NCBI GenBank assembly: GCA_963930655.1
Contig: OZ005611.1
Location: 24,415,001 to 24,479,000 of the forward strand
Reading direction: 5' to 3'
Length of the DNA: 64,000 nt
DNA from: Myrica gale
Taxonomy: Eukaryota; Streptophyta; Magnoliopsida; Fagales; Myricaceae
The notes under the pieces were generated by a model. It was not told where the DNA came from and made no database searches. It saw only the letters and a program-made list of their open reading frames with translations. Below are positions 45,902 through 57,115 of this stretch, piece after piece. A program made the position numbers and the translations under genes. Within the stretch, counting starts at the first letter, position 1. Each line of letters opens with the position of its first letter.

Positions 45902-46387
45902 ATGGATGATCTTGATCAGGAGGTCGAGGAACATTATAAGGGTCTCACAATCATCACCGAGAAGCAAGAACGGCGTGTTCGCTCTCATCAAAGAAGGGTG
46001 CAGAATCTGACCATGGCATACCTCAAATCGCAAGTCGTACTTTTCATTGCCATCGCCCACAACCCCTCGTCCATCCAGTGCAAGGACTGGTGGCTACCAT
46101 TCACTGTGTCCCTTGTAATTTCTTTGGTCTACTTCATGGCACTCGTAGACTTGAACTTTGTCAATCAGCAACTGATGTATATGCAAACCAGTCAAGTGAA
46201 AAACCATGATATAGAAGTTGTTGAACAGGATCCCTGTAGTACTGAACGGAGGGCATGGCAGGAGGTAATACAGCCTGATCATTCGCTGCTGATGAGGGGC
46301 AAGGTTTATATTGGCTCCACGATCCTTGTTTTGCTTGCTCTTGAAGCTATTATGCTATGTGCCTGCAGGTCATTTTTGTGTGGCTGA
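45902..46387 (+). CDS. Small plant-specific membrane protein, function unknown
   Basis: A 161-residue intronless frame starting at a clear ATG. The N-terminus (about residues 1-35; EVEEHYKGLTIITEKQERRV) is charged and likely helical. Three hydrophobic spans follow: about 40-54 (YLKSQVVLFIAIAH), 64-86 (WWLPFTVSLVISLVYFMALV) and 135-157 (VYIGSTILVLLALEAIMLCA). The loop between the last two is polar and acidic. I recall similar short uncharacterised proteins with an EKQERRVR...HQRR start in eudicots, but no function. A TATA-like box sits upstream. Codon use and domain layout support a real gene; a longer spliced form is possible. Confidence 0.7.
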   Translation: MDDLDQEVEEHYKGLTIITEKQERRVRSHQRRVQNLTMAYLKSQVVLFIAIAHNPSSIQCKDWWLPFTVSLVISLVYFMALVDLNFVNQQLMYMQTSQVKNHDIEVVEQDPCSTERRAWQEVIQPDHSLLMRGKVYIGSTILVLLALEAIMLCACRSFLCG

Positions 46388-46843
46388 TAATGGCCAAGCG
46401 GGTGCTGGTCATGCATGCTAAAGCACCGGATCGGCCAGGCCCAAATATAAATAATCACTTCCTGGGGTTCGATCGTTCTCATGACCAGAGCATGATAAAG
46501 ATTACAGTGTGTGTATATGCAATTATGTTTCCCTCGCGCTTCTAGTGGCTGATGACCACCTTTCCTATGTGTGTTAATATATTATCACGACTTGTGCCAA
46601 AAGCTGTGTTAAGATTGTATATATTATATGCATGCCATTAGTCTTGATTGCTTCTTCTTTGTATGTGAATTAACACTTTTACAGGAGGACCTCCCTGCTA
46701 TGGTCATGTCCAGAGAGGTTGCTACGCTAGTTGTCCCTCTTTTTTTTCAAAAACAAAAATAATTAACACTTTTTCATGTTGGCTTATAAGAGGTTCTTGC
46801 ATCAATAATCAGGACTTGAAATTAGGGTTGTTCAAGTCTGGTG

Positions 46844-47201
46844 TAGGTGCCGGTTTTGGCCGAGGCCCATGTGAACGGCAGCCATAACTATAACGATCCT
46901 AAGGTAGCAAAATTTCTTGTTAGGTAAGTTCTAACTCGCACGAAAGGCATAACGATCTAAGCACTATCTCGGAGAGAGACTCGGTAAAATAGACATGTCT
47001 ATAAAGATGCTGACTACCTGTACCTGAACAGAAAAGACCCTATGAAGCTTCACTATTCCCTGGGATTGGCTTTGGGCCTTCCCTGCACAGCTTAGGTTGA
47101 GGGCAAAGAAGGCCTCCTTTCGAGGGGGGTCGAGTCGTCAGTGAGATACCACTCTGGAAGAGCTAGAATTTTAACTTTGTGACCAAAACCGACACTTACA
47201 C
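46844..47201. repeat. Inverted flanks around the plastid fragment
   Basis: GGTGTAGGTGCCGGTTTTGG lies just left of the plastid piece (about 46839-46858) and CCAAAACCGACACTTACACC just right of it (about 47182-47201). They pair at 18 of 20 positions. This suggests that the plastid DNA entered the loop of a pre-existing inverted repeat, or was captured by a small element. Confidence 0.7.
46864..47181 (+). other. Nuclear plastid DNA: decayed fragment of the plastid 23S rRNA gene
   Basis: About 318 bp match the conserved domain IV-V region of plastid 23S rRNA. Landmarks are TAACTATAACGATCCTAAGG, GCACGAAAGGCATAACGATC, AATAGACATGTCT, GACCCTATGAAGCTT, CCCTGGGATTGGCTTTGGGC and GATACCACTCTGGAAGAGC. From memory of the plastid sequence, almost every difference is C to T or G to A, the pattern left by deamination of methylated cytosine. 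It is a nuclear insertion relic, not a working rRNA gene. Mitochondrial 26S rRNA differs in this region, so plastid origin is favoured. Confidence 0.9.
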
Positions 47202-48998
47202 CGGATAAGCCGGTTTTTAAATATTAGTCACCTACACCTATATTGTTAAGGACAATAATAGGGCCTTAGCGGTGACGGTTTTAGAGGTGGCGGTTCCCGG
47301 CTAACCTACATATATTGAGCCATCTTTTAACATTTTACGCACTTGACCTAATGTATTTTTTTTTCTTTTGGTCCATTGATTACATATCAATAAAATCTAA
47401 ACTAATTAAATACAAAATCACTAAACTTAGAGAACATTGATCACATAACAATAAAATCTAAACTAATAAAATTCAAAATCAATAAACTTAGAGAACATCT
47501 TAACAATATTATAATAAAAAATATGAACAAAATTAAAATCAATTTCCATCCCAAAATCTCTACTCCTTAATATCTGTAGCCAAAATGGGTAACAATACAA
47601 AAATCATACACCTTCACCATCCCACCTAGTACTCAAAGTAACCAACAATCTTAATCAATATCAAAATTCAAAGAGCGGAAGAAGCACCTATTAGCAATGG
47701 TAAATCGGTTAATGAAAGCATAAGTATCATATCAATTCTTTACTTAACAAAGAAGCAATAGTATAAACCGGTTAATGAAAACATAAGTCATATACACGCA
47801 GAGAGAAACACAACGGCCAAGCCTTCAGCAATGTAACAGCCAAGCCTTCAGCAATGTACAACGTTTAGGAAATTCTACAACGTTTAGGTTGGACTATCTC
47901 AACCTCCTCGTCAGCCTAGCCTTCAACAACGTTTAGGAAATCTAGGAGAGGAGTCGGGAACTAGGAGTGGGTTGTTTTACCCCTTTTTTTTTTAAAAAAA
48001 AAATCCCGATTTATCAGTACTCGCCTTAGCCGGTACCGAGATCCATAGAAACTGGTAAAACCACCGAGATCTTCTGTTTTTGGACCATCGACACCGGAAC
48101 CGGTTAGGCCTCCCCTCGGATTACTGGAGAGATCTTCCATATATACAAACTAACTGAACTAGCAGCAGTCATTTGATTTCTTCCTTCGAAGTGTTAGGTG
48201 GAGAGCTCTTCCCAATATGTATATACATAAGCATAAATTGATAGTTAGTTGTAGAGTAATATATTTGTAGCACAGAAATATTAGTACTCAATCTTTACTC
48301 GAAGTATATTTCATAAATCAAATATCTAATTAATCTAATTGGCCATTCATTAAATGTCCAGTTATATAGTTCCTAATACAGTTTTTTAAGTGGTTTCTTT
48401 TTTTTTTTATAAGTTTTTTTAAGTGGTTTCCTAATACAGTTTTTTTAAGTGGTTTCTTGATGGGAAATCGCCACGATCCCTAGGTAGGTCTAGAGGCACG
48501 AGCTGGCTGGACTTTGCAAGCTCTCTCTGTTTGTTGCTGACAACTTCAAAACCCACTACTTACTCTGTACTTTTTACATTTAATTGGATTTCCTCTGACC
48601 ATTTAATTATTCGTCGCTTCGTTTGAGGAAAGATGCATGGGTACGTCTCCTCAGGTCGCCATCAGTCATTGCTTAGGATCTTGGAGTCGAAAATTCCAAC
48701 TCCTATACTCATTGTGTTACTCCATGATAGTGGATTTGCATAATCCTTTCATGCTTCGTATAATCCGTTAACTTGATTTGGAATGCCCATGAGACCAGCA
48801 GGTTACCTTCAACATGGATCGCATCAAATCATCTTCCATTAAAGTACAGAAGTGAGCTTTCCATATATTCTTTATGAATCTAAATAGGAGAGAGGAAAGT
48901 GTATGAGAGAGAGAGAGAGAGTCTAATTGAATATTTCAAGGGTATATGAGAAAAGGATAAATCTAAACAGAGGGCATGAATCATGCAATATTAATTAG
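47202..48998. other. Repeat-rich intergenic DNA, no gene recognised
   Basis: CCGG-rich stretches near 47270-47310 and 48010-48110 look like decayed ends of hAT-like elements. A tandem duplication of about 69 bp (CAATAAAATCTAAACTAAT ... AACTTAGAGAACAT) spans about 47378-47500. A short (GA)n run lies at 48907-48921. Confidence 0.5.
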
Positions 48999-48999
48999 T

Positions 49000-49388
49000 G
49001 AAATTTGCTTTTTATTCCTTAGGTTTTGGGCCCTTTTTAATTTTAGTCCTTAACTTTCAACATTCAAAATTTTAGTCCTTGAATTTTCATCTTTGTAAAA
49101 TTTAGTCTTTACGTCAGTCTGCCGTCAATTTTTGTACCGGTCGACCAGATATATGTTTTGAAAGTGAGCGGTTGACCGGTACATGTAGTGGTTGTCCGCT
49201 TCATGTAGCGGTCGACCGCTTCATATACCAGTCGACCGGTACAAATTTGACGACAAACTGACGGCAGACTGACGGAAGGACTAAATTTTACAAAGATGAA
49301 AGTTCAAGGACTAAAATTTTGACCCTCTAAAATTCATGACTAAAAATGAAAAGGGGTTAAAACCTAAGGACTAAAAAGCAAATTTCCC
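49000..49388. mobile_element. Palindromic MITE, about 390 bp
   Basis: Outer arms GAAATTTGCTTTTTA and AAAAAGCAAATTTC are inverted copies. Further in, CTTAGGTTTTGGGCCC pairs with a GGGGTTAAAACCTAAG block and TTTTAGTCCTTGAATTTTCA with a TGAAAGTTCAAGGACTAAAA block. The centre holds several GGTCGACCGGTACA-like motifs in both orientations. No clear target duplication. Confidence 0.75.
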
Positions 49389-49472
49389 TTAATTAAAAGC
49401 TTTCACACTGGGAAGATGGCAACGATGATCTGCTGCCCATTAATGGAGCTTCTCTGTCCACTAACATGCAAA

Positions 49473-51230
49473 CAGTGGCGTATCTAGAATATAAAATGAG
49501 GGGGGTCGAATTTCTAAGGCAAAAAAAAGTCCAATAAAATTTTCACATAATATAAAAAATGTCTTAAAATTACAATATGACAAATTAAGAACTAAAAACA
49601 TTAAAAATAATGAAATACACTTACTGAACTATTTGCTAATACTGAGAGATGATAATTTGATCATACGGGCCTTCATCTTTTGAAAACGTTGTAAAATGAT
49701 TTCGTTTTCAATAATGTCAAACTAAACTAAATAGTCCAGGATGCTCAACTTCTAAGATCTTGAGTATTGTAGCACCATCATTGGTAATTGTAACATACAA
49801 GTAGCAACATGCCCTCTCTTCAGTATTCACTAAAGAGACAGCAAAACTGCCCAGCAACTGCTTCCAAATAAGTATCCAAGTACAATTCATTGTTTAAAAA
49901 TGAAAATCCATAACGAAAATATTTGGCAAGTACAAATCATCACATAAAAAAGAAAGTCCATAAAGACAATATAAGGTATGCTTAAAGAGAAACAAATAAC
50001 AACAGTCATGCGCAAATTGTAACTTAGAATTACAGCATTATCACTCATCCATGTATATAATACAACATGAGTCTAATAGTTGCTAAGAAAACAAAAATAA
50101 GAAAAGAAAGGAAAGGAAAGTTCATTACTTTGGCTAATCCTTATCTTCATTCATGTTATGTCATTCACAATAAGATACATTTACTATAAGGATGAGAATT
50201 TTAAAGACATTTATTTTAGGGTTAAATGCATGTCATGCCCCTGTGGTATGCGATAACAGCAAATATGCCTCTAAGGTAAACAAAGTCTTTTTCATACCCT
50301 TGAGGTAAACATTCAGGAGCAAATATGTCCTTTCATACCCTTGAGGTAAACATAACGGAAGAGCATATTTGCTCCTGAATGTTTACCTCAGGGGTATGAA
50401 AATGACTTTGTTTACCTCAGGGGCATATTTGCTATTATCGCATACTACAGGGGCATGTCATGCATTTAACCCTTTATTTTATTGATTCAAATTTTGAAAT
50501 CATGGTTGTTTCGTTAGGTGCATGTTAATGGGGCAAGTATCTCTCACCTACTAAATATGGTTCATCTAGAAGTATAATTCAGTTTATTCAACTGTTGAAA
50601 TATTGTTTTTGCAGACCCACCAATTTCTATTTTAAGAAGAAAAGTTTCCTCGAAATTTATTTTGGCTCTCTGAATACGTTTTCGTTTAGGGGGACGAATT
50701 GATAAATGTGGTTATAAGTAGTAGGCATTTTCGTTGTTTATTGGTTGCTTTAAACTTTGGCAAGTTCAATGAAAATCGCAAACTATTTCACAATGGCGAT
50801 GGGCTTGTAAGTATTGGTCCAATCGGCCCAGTCAATTCCAATCAAAGCATCGGAAAGCCTATGGGCCGAAAGAAATATTCACCTACCAAGTCTTGACTTA
50901 AGAGGGGCCATGAAATTTTGAGAATGTCCATAAAGGCTTCGGCCTGCAGGACCATGCTTTTCTCACAAAAGCCATAGCGTGACTAATGTAATACCTCGAA
51001 ATTGCTCAAAAGCCATCATAAAAGGCTCGTCTTTTACCCAGTAGCACAAAGAGAGAGGCACCTTAGGCAGATACCTCTACCTTGTTCTTCGCTCGCCCCC
51101 GCTGCCCCGTCCCGCCCCCACTGGCCCAGACCAGTGGGGGCAACCTGCTTCTTTAAAAAAAATAATTCATAGAATTTTTGGAGTTAGTGGGGGCGGCCGC
51201 CTCCACCTGCACCTCCTGGCTCCGCCTCTG
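49473..51230. mobile_element. Non-autonomous hAT element, 1758 bp
   Basis: The ends are CAGTGGCGTATCTAG and, in reverse, CAGAGGCGGAGCCAG. The flanking 8-bp repeats are CATGCAAA (49465-49472) and CATGCAAG (51231-51238), seven of eight identical. No complete transposase frame. A palindromic MITE (50218-50473) sits inside. Its left end resembles the fragment at 10389-10615. Confidence 0.85.
50218..50473. mobile_element. Palindromic MITE, 256 bp, nested in the hAT element
   Basis: Near-perfect foldback: AGGGTTAAATGCATGTCATG on the left pairs with CATGTCATGCATTTAACCCT on the right, and GAGGTAAACATTCAGGAGCA with TGCTCCTGAATGTTTACCTC. The flank TTATTTT occurs on both sides. An internal block (TTTCATACCCTTGAGGTAAA) is duplicated in the left half. 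Confidence 0.85.
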
Positions 51231-51238
51231 CATGCAAG

Positions 51239-54200
51239 CTACAAGTGCAGTGGTAGAACTGCCTTTAAAAAATTGCTGGTAAAGTACTGAAACTTAGCTA
51301 AGAAACAAAACAACCGCATGAGGGTATCTTCTTCAAAACCCAATTTATCAAGTTTTTAATTGTGTCATCCAACTTATTTGAACATATATAGACTATAAAC
51401 TTAAATTTTTTGAGCTCATAGTACAGAACCATATATATTTCGCTGAAAGTAATTACAAGAACATATATCAAGAAACTCTTGATCTGTACACACACAATTA
51501 GACTCATGACATATATCCCTTTCACATTAATTGTAAACATATTTTTTCGTGGCAAGTTGAGTTCTGATAAGCATCTCTAATTAATGATATAGATCACAAG
51601 TTTGAAATCCTATTTATTCAATAATCTTGTTTTTATAGAGGCATTCCCGAGATTCAATGTGGTTAGAAATTATCAAGCATGTACATATGACAGAGCGAAT
51701 AATGCTAGGAACAAAAAAAACGAATAATGGTAGGAGATTAAAAATGGGACAGTACCTTTTCATCCTATGATATTCACCCTCTTGGGGGGCAGGAGGCAAC
51801 CATCTATATTCTTTTTTATGCCGCAGTGCCAAAATTCAACGACCTAGGATTTGATGGCCTCCGAAATAATCTACAGAATTTACACTCTGGCCAGAGAGTT
51901 AAGTGGGGTTTGGTGGGCATCTGAAACAATCTACTACCAAAAGGTTATATAATTCACGACACATGGCATCGATCTTACGGTCAACTAAAAACACAACTTT
52001 AGAGAGAGAGAGGATCATATTCATGCACGTTTGACCTTTGTGTTTCCTAGTAGTTTAACTTTTTCCATTTTGCAAGAGCAGAGAAAATTAAAACACGCAA
52101 CTTTAAAGACAGCTTTCCTGTATTCGGTTAATCAGTTATATATATTGGTCTGGTTCCTTCTCAACGTTCTGTAAAAGGGTCATGGGGTCAGCTGGGTTTG
52201 TCAAGACTGCATCTGGTTCATTTGGTGAGCAAGTTCAACAGCCCCACCCCATACCAATGATTAAGACCGTATGGTAAATAGCTGGCAGAGATCATATCGC
52301 TTTTGTGGTGGCTTCAAGCAAAGTGTTGTCAAAGCCATACCTCCTTAATTAAAGGTGGGCAGGTCCAGCCAATAAAGTGAGATTCATCAGAAACCTTGGA
52401 AGTTCCTTGATCGTCTCTCACATTCATTTAGTACTACATCTAAGCATGTAGGACCACAGGTTACAAAAAAGAAATGCGTTGCTAGATTCCTTGGGGTTTG
52501 TGTTATTATATATTACCTGTAAAAACATGTTTTGGAAAAGCACAATCTACGAGGACAATTTGGAATTAAGAAGTTGTTTGATCACTAGATCCTGTTAGAA
52601 ATCATAATTACCCCGTGAATGTTTTTGCTAAAGATAATAACATTGACCATGTTATATTAGACCATCGTTAATTAATTTATTATTTAAAATTATCTTAGAC
52701 TTTTCAGAATGACTTATGAATTTTAACCATTTAATCAAGCTCTCAACAAATGCAAATATCATCTTAGAGGAGTTGATAATAAATCCAGTCTGAGTGTTTA
52801 ATGAGTAGTGTTTTTCAAAGATATCCACTTGCTCGTATTAGATCGAATCGGCCTGCCTATGTTTTTCCTCTTAATCTTCATCTACTAAAATGAAAAAATT
52901 TGACCATGAATTCGTATACCACATGACCCATCATACCCACCAGTATAAGGAAGCCATCAAATTATATGCTTGTGTACGTGTACAAATTAAATCGTTCTCA
53001 ACAGGTTTCTGTGGCTCAATAGGTCAATGCATGGAGTGTAAAATCTATTGCATCTTTCAGCACAAAACAAAACAAATAGAAAACGACACCATTCTATTAA
53101 TAACCCTAACTACCCCTAAAAATACAATCAGAGAGGCTCCGAATTGTGTTTTTCCCTGCCACCGCTCCCTCTCTCTTTCTACTCACTCTCTCCGACGTCT
53201 CTCTCTCCGATCCCGTCCCCGTTGCCCACACGGTGAGCCGGTTACCATAAAAATGTCACCTTTAAAAATCGGTTTTGTGACCAATCGGTAATCATGCCGT
53301 TTCAGTTTTTCCCCACTGCGACCTTAACGGTGTCATGCTGGTTTTGGCCATACCAGCACCTCCACCGCCATTAAACACTCCTAATTTCCCGTGTAAGCGG
53401 GAATATCCCGATGATATCTTTGTCAACCGAAATGTTAGAGAAGATCAAAAGTTGGGAGCAATCCTTTGTAGTTGGACTGTACACAATAGACAGCTGAGAA
53501 AACTTGAAAAGTGCAGTTTAATTGTTCAAAGCTGTCGACTTCCTACCTATAGAAAAGGACAGCAGCCGTTGATTTTGCAAGCGAGGCTACGTACCAAGTA
53601 ACCTAGCTCACGCTTGTGTTTCTAGTTTTTTTTTTTAGGGTTAATGATAAAAATAGTACTTGAATTTTATGTGACCAAATTGAAAATTTAAGGATCAAAT
53701 TCATAATAGGCATAAAATTCAGGGACTATTTTGGTAATTAATCTTTTTTTTAATATATCTTTCAACCTCTAACTGCAATTTCATGACACATTACACCTTA
53801 AATTAACAATTTTAACATATTGAACCCTCAAATTATCAATATTAGACACTTTATATCATAACTTATTCATTTTGTCACATTACACCCTCCAATTATTAAT
53901 ATTAAATATTTTGTATCCTTTATTTGACAATAATACTTTCGAAAAATTAATAAATTGACAACAATATCTTTAATCTATACAAAATGGGTCAAGGGTATTA
54001 TCGCTATTTTAATTTAAAAATTTGACAAAAGATACAAAGTGTATGAGATTAGTAATTAGAAGGTATTATTGCTATTTTAATTTAAAATTTTGTCAAATAA
54101 TTTAAAATGTATAAAATTATTAATTAAAAATTACAATATGTATGAGTAATACTTTAGAAGGTAAAGTGGAATGAAAAATTATATATATTTTTTTATTTTT

Positions 54201-55278
54201 TTGATAAAAGTATAACGTGTCAAACTAAGATGTGAAGTGGAATGAAAATTTATTATTTTTGTTTTTGGTAGTTGTGTTTCTCAGTTATTGCTTACACGGA
54301 AAGGATGCACCCATTTTGAGAGCTATATAGCTAGAGTTTGTCATCATTAGGCTGAGAGGGGTCGACAAGTGTGGGTGACATGACTAATATATCCCTTCGT
54401 TGAGACACCATTATACCACCACACGAAACGTACGTGTGGAGAAGTATTTGTAAATACCTTTAATAATATATATATATATATATACACACAAATTATCTTC
54501 CACTAAATTCTAAATTCTAATAGTTTCATTAATTGTCTTTTTTTGCGTGTATTTTATCCTCCAAACAGGAGCGGTTGACAATAGAACCACAAAACATTAA
54601 AAAAATAAAAAGAATTCATGCGAGCATTGAATCTTACCCCACTGATTGATTTATTTCTCTGTTCTTCTGGTCTATTAAAAAATGTTATGCTGCGCATGTC
54701 CCCTAAATGCTTAAAAAGATGATGAAAGAAAAAAACAACACCTACCCAAAAGAAGATTCAACGCACAGAGCTAGGAACTAATTTAGGACTAACCAAAAAT
54801 TATTATTAAGTTGGACATCAAATATACCCCTCTACTAAAGCTGCGTTTGCGGTGTAAAATTTTACATCCTCTAAAATTTTAACACAATAAAATATTACAA
54901 TATAATCTCTCTCTCCCCATCAAATTATTACTTTTCACTACAAAAAAATATAAAAATTACATCTCTCTTCACTTTTTCACTAAACTCAATACCTAAAATT
55001 TTAACAACACTAAAATTTTACAAAACAAACCGATAAAGGTGCAGGACACCTAATTTATTTCTAATTAATTATTAAGCAAAATTTATTAATTCCTAATAGA
55101 TAATATATAATTTTAAAAATAACGAACATTACCAATAGTCAAGAACATTGAAAATTTTGCCCGGTACTTTTAACTACTTTTCAATAATCATCCCCTCCTA
55201 ATGGTCCATAGTCTTGAGTCGTACATTCACAGCCACAGCCTAGCAAACAGGACCAAATCTCCCTCTCTCTCTCTCTCT
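51239..55278. other. Long intergenic region, no gene recognised
   Basis: AT-rich DNA. A small foldback lies at about 53648-53735 (AAAATAGTACTTGAATTTTATG against CATAAAATTCAGGGACTATTTT). The stretch 53270-53385 ends in CCATTAAACACTCCTA and resembles, in reverse, the terminus near 46816. An (AT)n run lies at about 54467-54484. I see no gene with domain support. Confidence 0.5.
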
Positions 55279-55520
55279 CTCGCTCTTTTCTCCTGCCACA
55301 CTTTGACCAATTAAACTGGCCGGATGGAGCCGGCTAGCTTCAAAGTCCTACCCCATTAAAATCATCCCCATTTCTGAAGCTCCAGTTTATATTCTCCACC
55401 TCGCTCTTTTCTCCTGCCACACTTTGACCAATTAAACTGGCCGGATGGAGCCGGCTAGCTTCAAAGTCCTACCCCATTAAAATCATCCCCATTTCTGAAG
55501 CTCCAGTTTATATTCTCCAC
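55279..55520 (+). repeat. Perfect 121-bp tandem duplication upstream of the AAA ATPase gene
   Basis: The unit starting CTCGCTCTTTTCTCCTGCC and ending TTTATATTCTCCAC occurs at 55279-55399 and 55400-55520 with no difference that I can see. It lies 144 bp before the chosen ATG, in the promoter or leader. Each copy contains a possible TATA-like TTTATATTC, so a transcription start signal may be doubled. Confidence 0.95.
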
Positions 55521-55663
55521 CGCTTATCCTCCTTTCTCGCCTCCCCTTTTCTCTTTCTGTGATCTCCTCCAAATTCGCACCCAGAAAAGGGAACCAAATC
55601 TTAAACTTGGCATCCAACCCTTTACGGACCGGGTTTTTCACTGGTACTTCTCCCAGCTTCGTC

Positions 55664-57115
55664 ATGTATCTAGTTTTCTTGTTTGCTATCGTTTCTTTTC
55701 TCGTTATTGTTAGGTTCATGTTCAAGACGTCTATACTTCACATTTTCTTGAAATGGTGGCGATGTTTTGAAGATCGGTTTTACGTATACCAGTCTTACAA
55801 AATCCCGCAGTACAACGAGCAGTACCAAGAAAATCAACTCTACCGGAAGGTTTCCGTTTACCTGAATTCCTTGGCCTCTCTTGACGACTCCGACCTCACG
55901 AACCTCAACCTGCTCTCGGGTTCCAAATCCACCGAGATCTTTCTCCAGTTGGACGCCAATCAGACCGTCTACGACACGTTTTTTAGTTCCAGAGTGTCGT
56001 GGACGAACGAATCAGAGAAAAACGGTGACAGAAGTAGAAGATCATATGTACTGAGGATAAGGAAAAAAGACAAACGTAGAGTTTTACGCCAGTACCTGCA
56101 GCATGTTCTTACAGACGCGGACGAGATTGAGCAGAAAAAGAAGGAGATTCGGTTGTACATGAATTTGGAGCAAGGAGATGGACGGTGGAGGTCAATTGCC
56201 TTCACGCACCCGGCGACCTTCGACACAGTGGTTATGGATGCCGATTTGAAAAACAAGGTACGGTCCGATCTCGAGCACTTTCTCAAGTCCAAGCAGTACT
56301 ACCACAGGGTAGGCCGCGTTTGGAAACGGAGTTACTTGCTATACGGTCCTCCCGGTACAGGGAAAACCAGTTTCGTTGCGGCAATGGCGAGGTTCCTTTG
56401 TTATGACGTCTACGACATCGATATGTCCAAGGTTGTGGACGACTCTGATTTGAAGACGCTTTTGCTGCAAACGACGAGCAAGTCGTTGATCGTGATCGAG
56501 GATCTTGAGCGGTTTTTCTCAGAGAATTATTCCAAGGCCGTGAGCCTGTCGGGGATGTTGAATTTCATGGACGGGATCTTATCATGTTGTGGCGAAGAGC
56601 GAGTGATGGTATTCACGATGAACTGCAAAGATCAAGTTGATCAAGCGGCGATGCGGCCCGGAAGGATCGACGTGCACATCGAGTTCCCCGCCTGTAATTT
56701 CTCGGCGTTTAAGAGTTTAGCTAGTAGCTACTTGGGGGTCAAGGAGCACAAGCTGTTCCCCCAACTGGAGGAGATTTTTCAAACCGGGGCGAGCTTGAGT
56801 CACGCCCAGATCGGCGAGATCATGATCTCGAACCGGAATTCGCCGAGTCGAGCCCTGAAATCGGTCATCACGGCGCTGCAAACCAACGGTGACGGCAGGG
56901 GATTGAGTAAGTCCGCGCCGATATTGAGCGGAAGTGGGTCGGGCCGGTCAACGGAGGACGACACGAACGAAACCGCAGGCTTCTTTTATCGAGAAGGCGT
57001 TCATACGGTGAGAGAGTTTCGGAAATTGTACGGGCTGTTGAAGATGGGAAGCCGAAGAAAAAACTCGGTGGATTTGAGTTCGGCCGAGAAGGAAGGGCAT
57101 AGGCACGACGTTTAG
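55664..57115 (+). CDS. BCS1-type AAA ATPase (At2g46620-like), intronless
   Basis: 483 residues from the ATG at 55664. The frame is open further upstream but without an ATG. Residues about 1-22 form a hydrophobic N-terminal anchor (MYLVFLFAIVSFLVIVRFMF). An AAA-associated domain follows (VYQSYKIP, ENQLYRKVSVYLNSLASLDD, IRKKDKRRVL). The AAA core begins at about residue 175 (FTHPATFDTVVMD) with Walker A GPPGTGKT near 228 and Walker B SLIVIEDLERFF near 274-285. The usual acidic pair is ED, with LE where relatives often have ID. Sensor and arginine-finger region: FTMNCKDQVDQAAMRPGRID. The C-terminus is basic and poorly conserved. Lack of introns and N-terminal anchor are typical of this plant clade, whose members sit in ER, mitochondrial or other membranes. 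The substrate is unknown. Confidence 0.93.
   Translation: MYLVFLFAIVSFLVIVRFMFKTSILHIFLKWWRCFEDRFYVYQSYKIPQYNEQYQENQLYRKVSVYLNSLASLDDSDLTNLNLLSGSKSTEIFLQLDANQTVYDTFFSSRVSWTNESEKNGDRSRRSYVLRIRKKDKRRVLRQYLQHVLTDADEIEQKKKEIRLYMNLEQGDGRWRSIAFTHPATFDTVVMDADLKNKVRSDLEHFLKSKQYYHRVGRVWKRSYLLYGPPGTGKTSFVAAMARFLCYDVYDIDMSKVVDDSDLKTLLLQTTSKSLIVIEDLERFFSENYSKAVSLSGMLNFMDGILSCCGEERVMVFTMNCKDQVDQAAMRPGRIDVHIEFPACNFSAFKSLASSYLGVKEHKLFPQLEEIFQTGASLSHAQIGEIMISNRNSPSRALKSVITALQTNGDGRGLSKSAPILSGSGSGRSTEDDTNETAGFFYREGVHTVREFRKLYGLLKMGSRRKNSVDLSSAEKEGHRHDV

Noticed and set aside
46864-47181. Possible functional rRNA gene or intron-encoded element
   Set aside because: Only a fragment of plastid 23S rRNA, with many C-to-T and G-to-A changes and no flanking rRNA operon parts.
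47202-53385. One large hAT element from about 46816 to about 53383
   Set aside because: The outer ends resemble each other in reverse, but the flanking bases do not form an 8-bp duplication and no transposase lies between. More likely separate relics.
53335-53601. Open frame of 88 codons
   Set aside because: It begins in a repeat end and has no recognisable domain.
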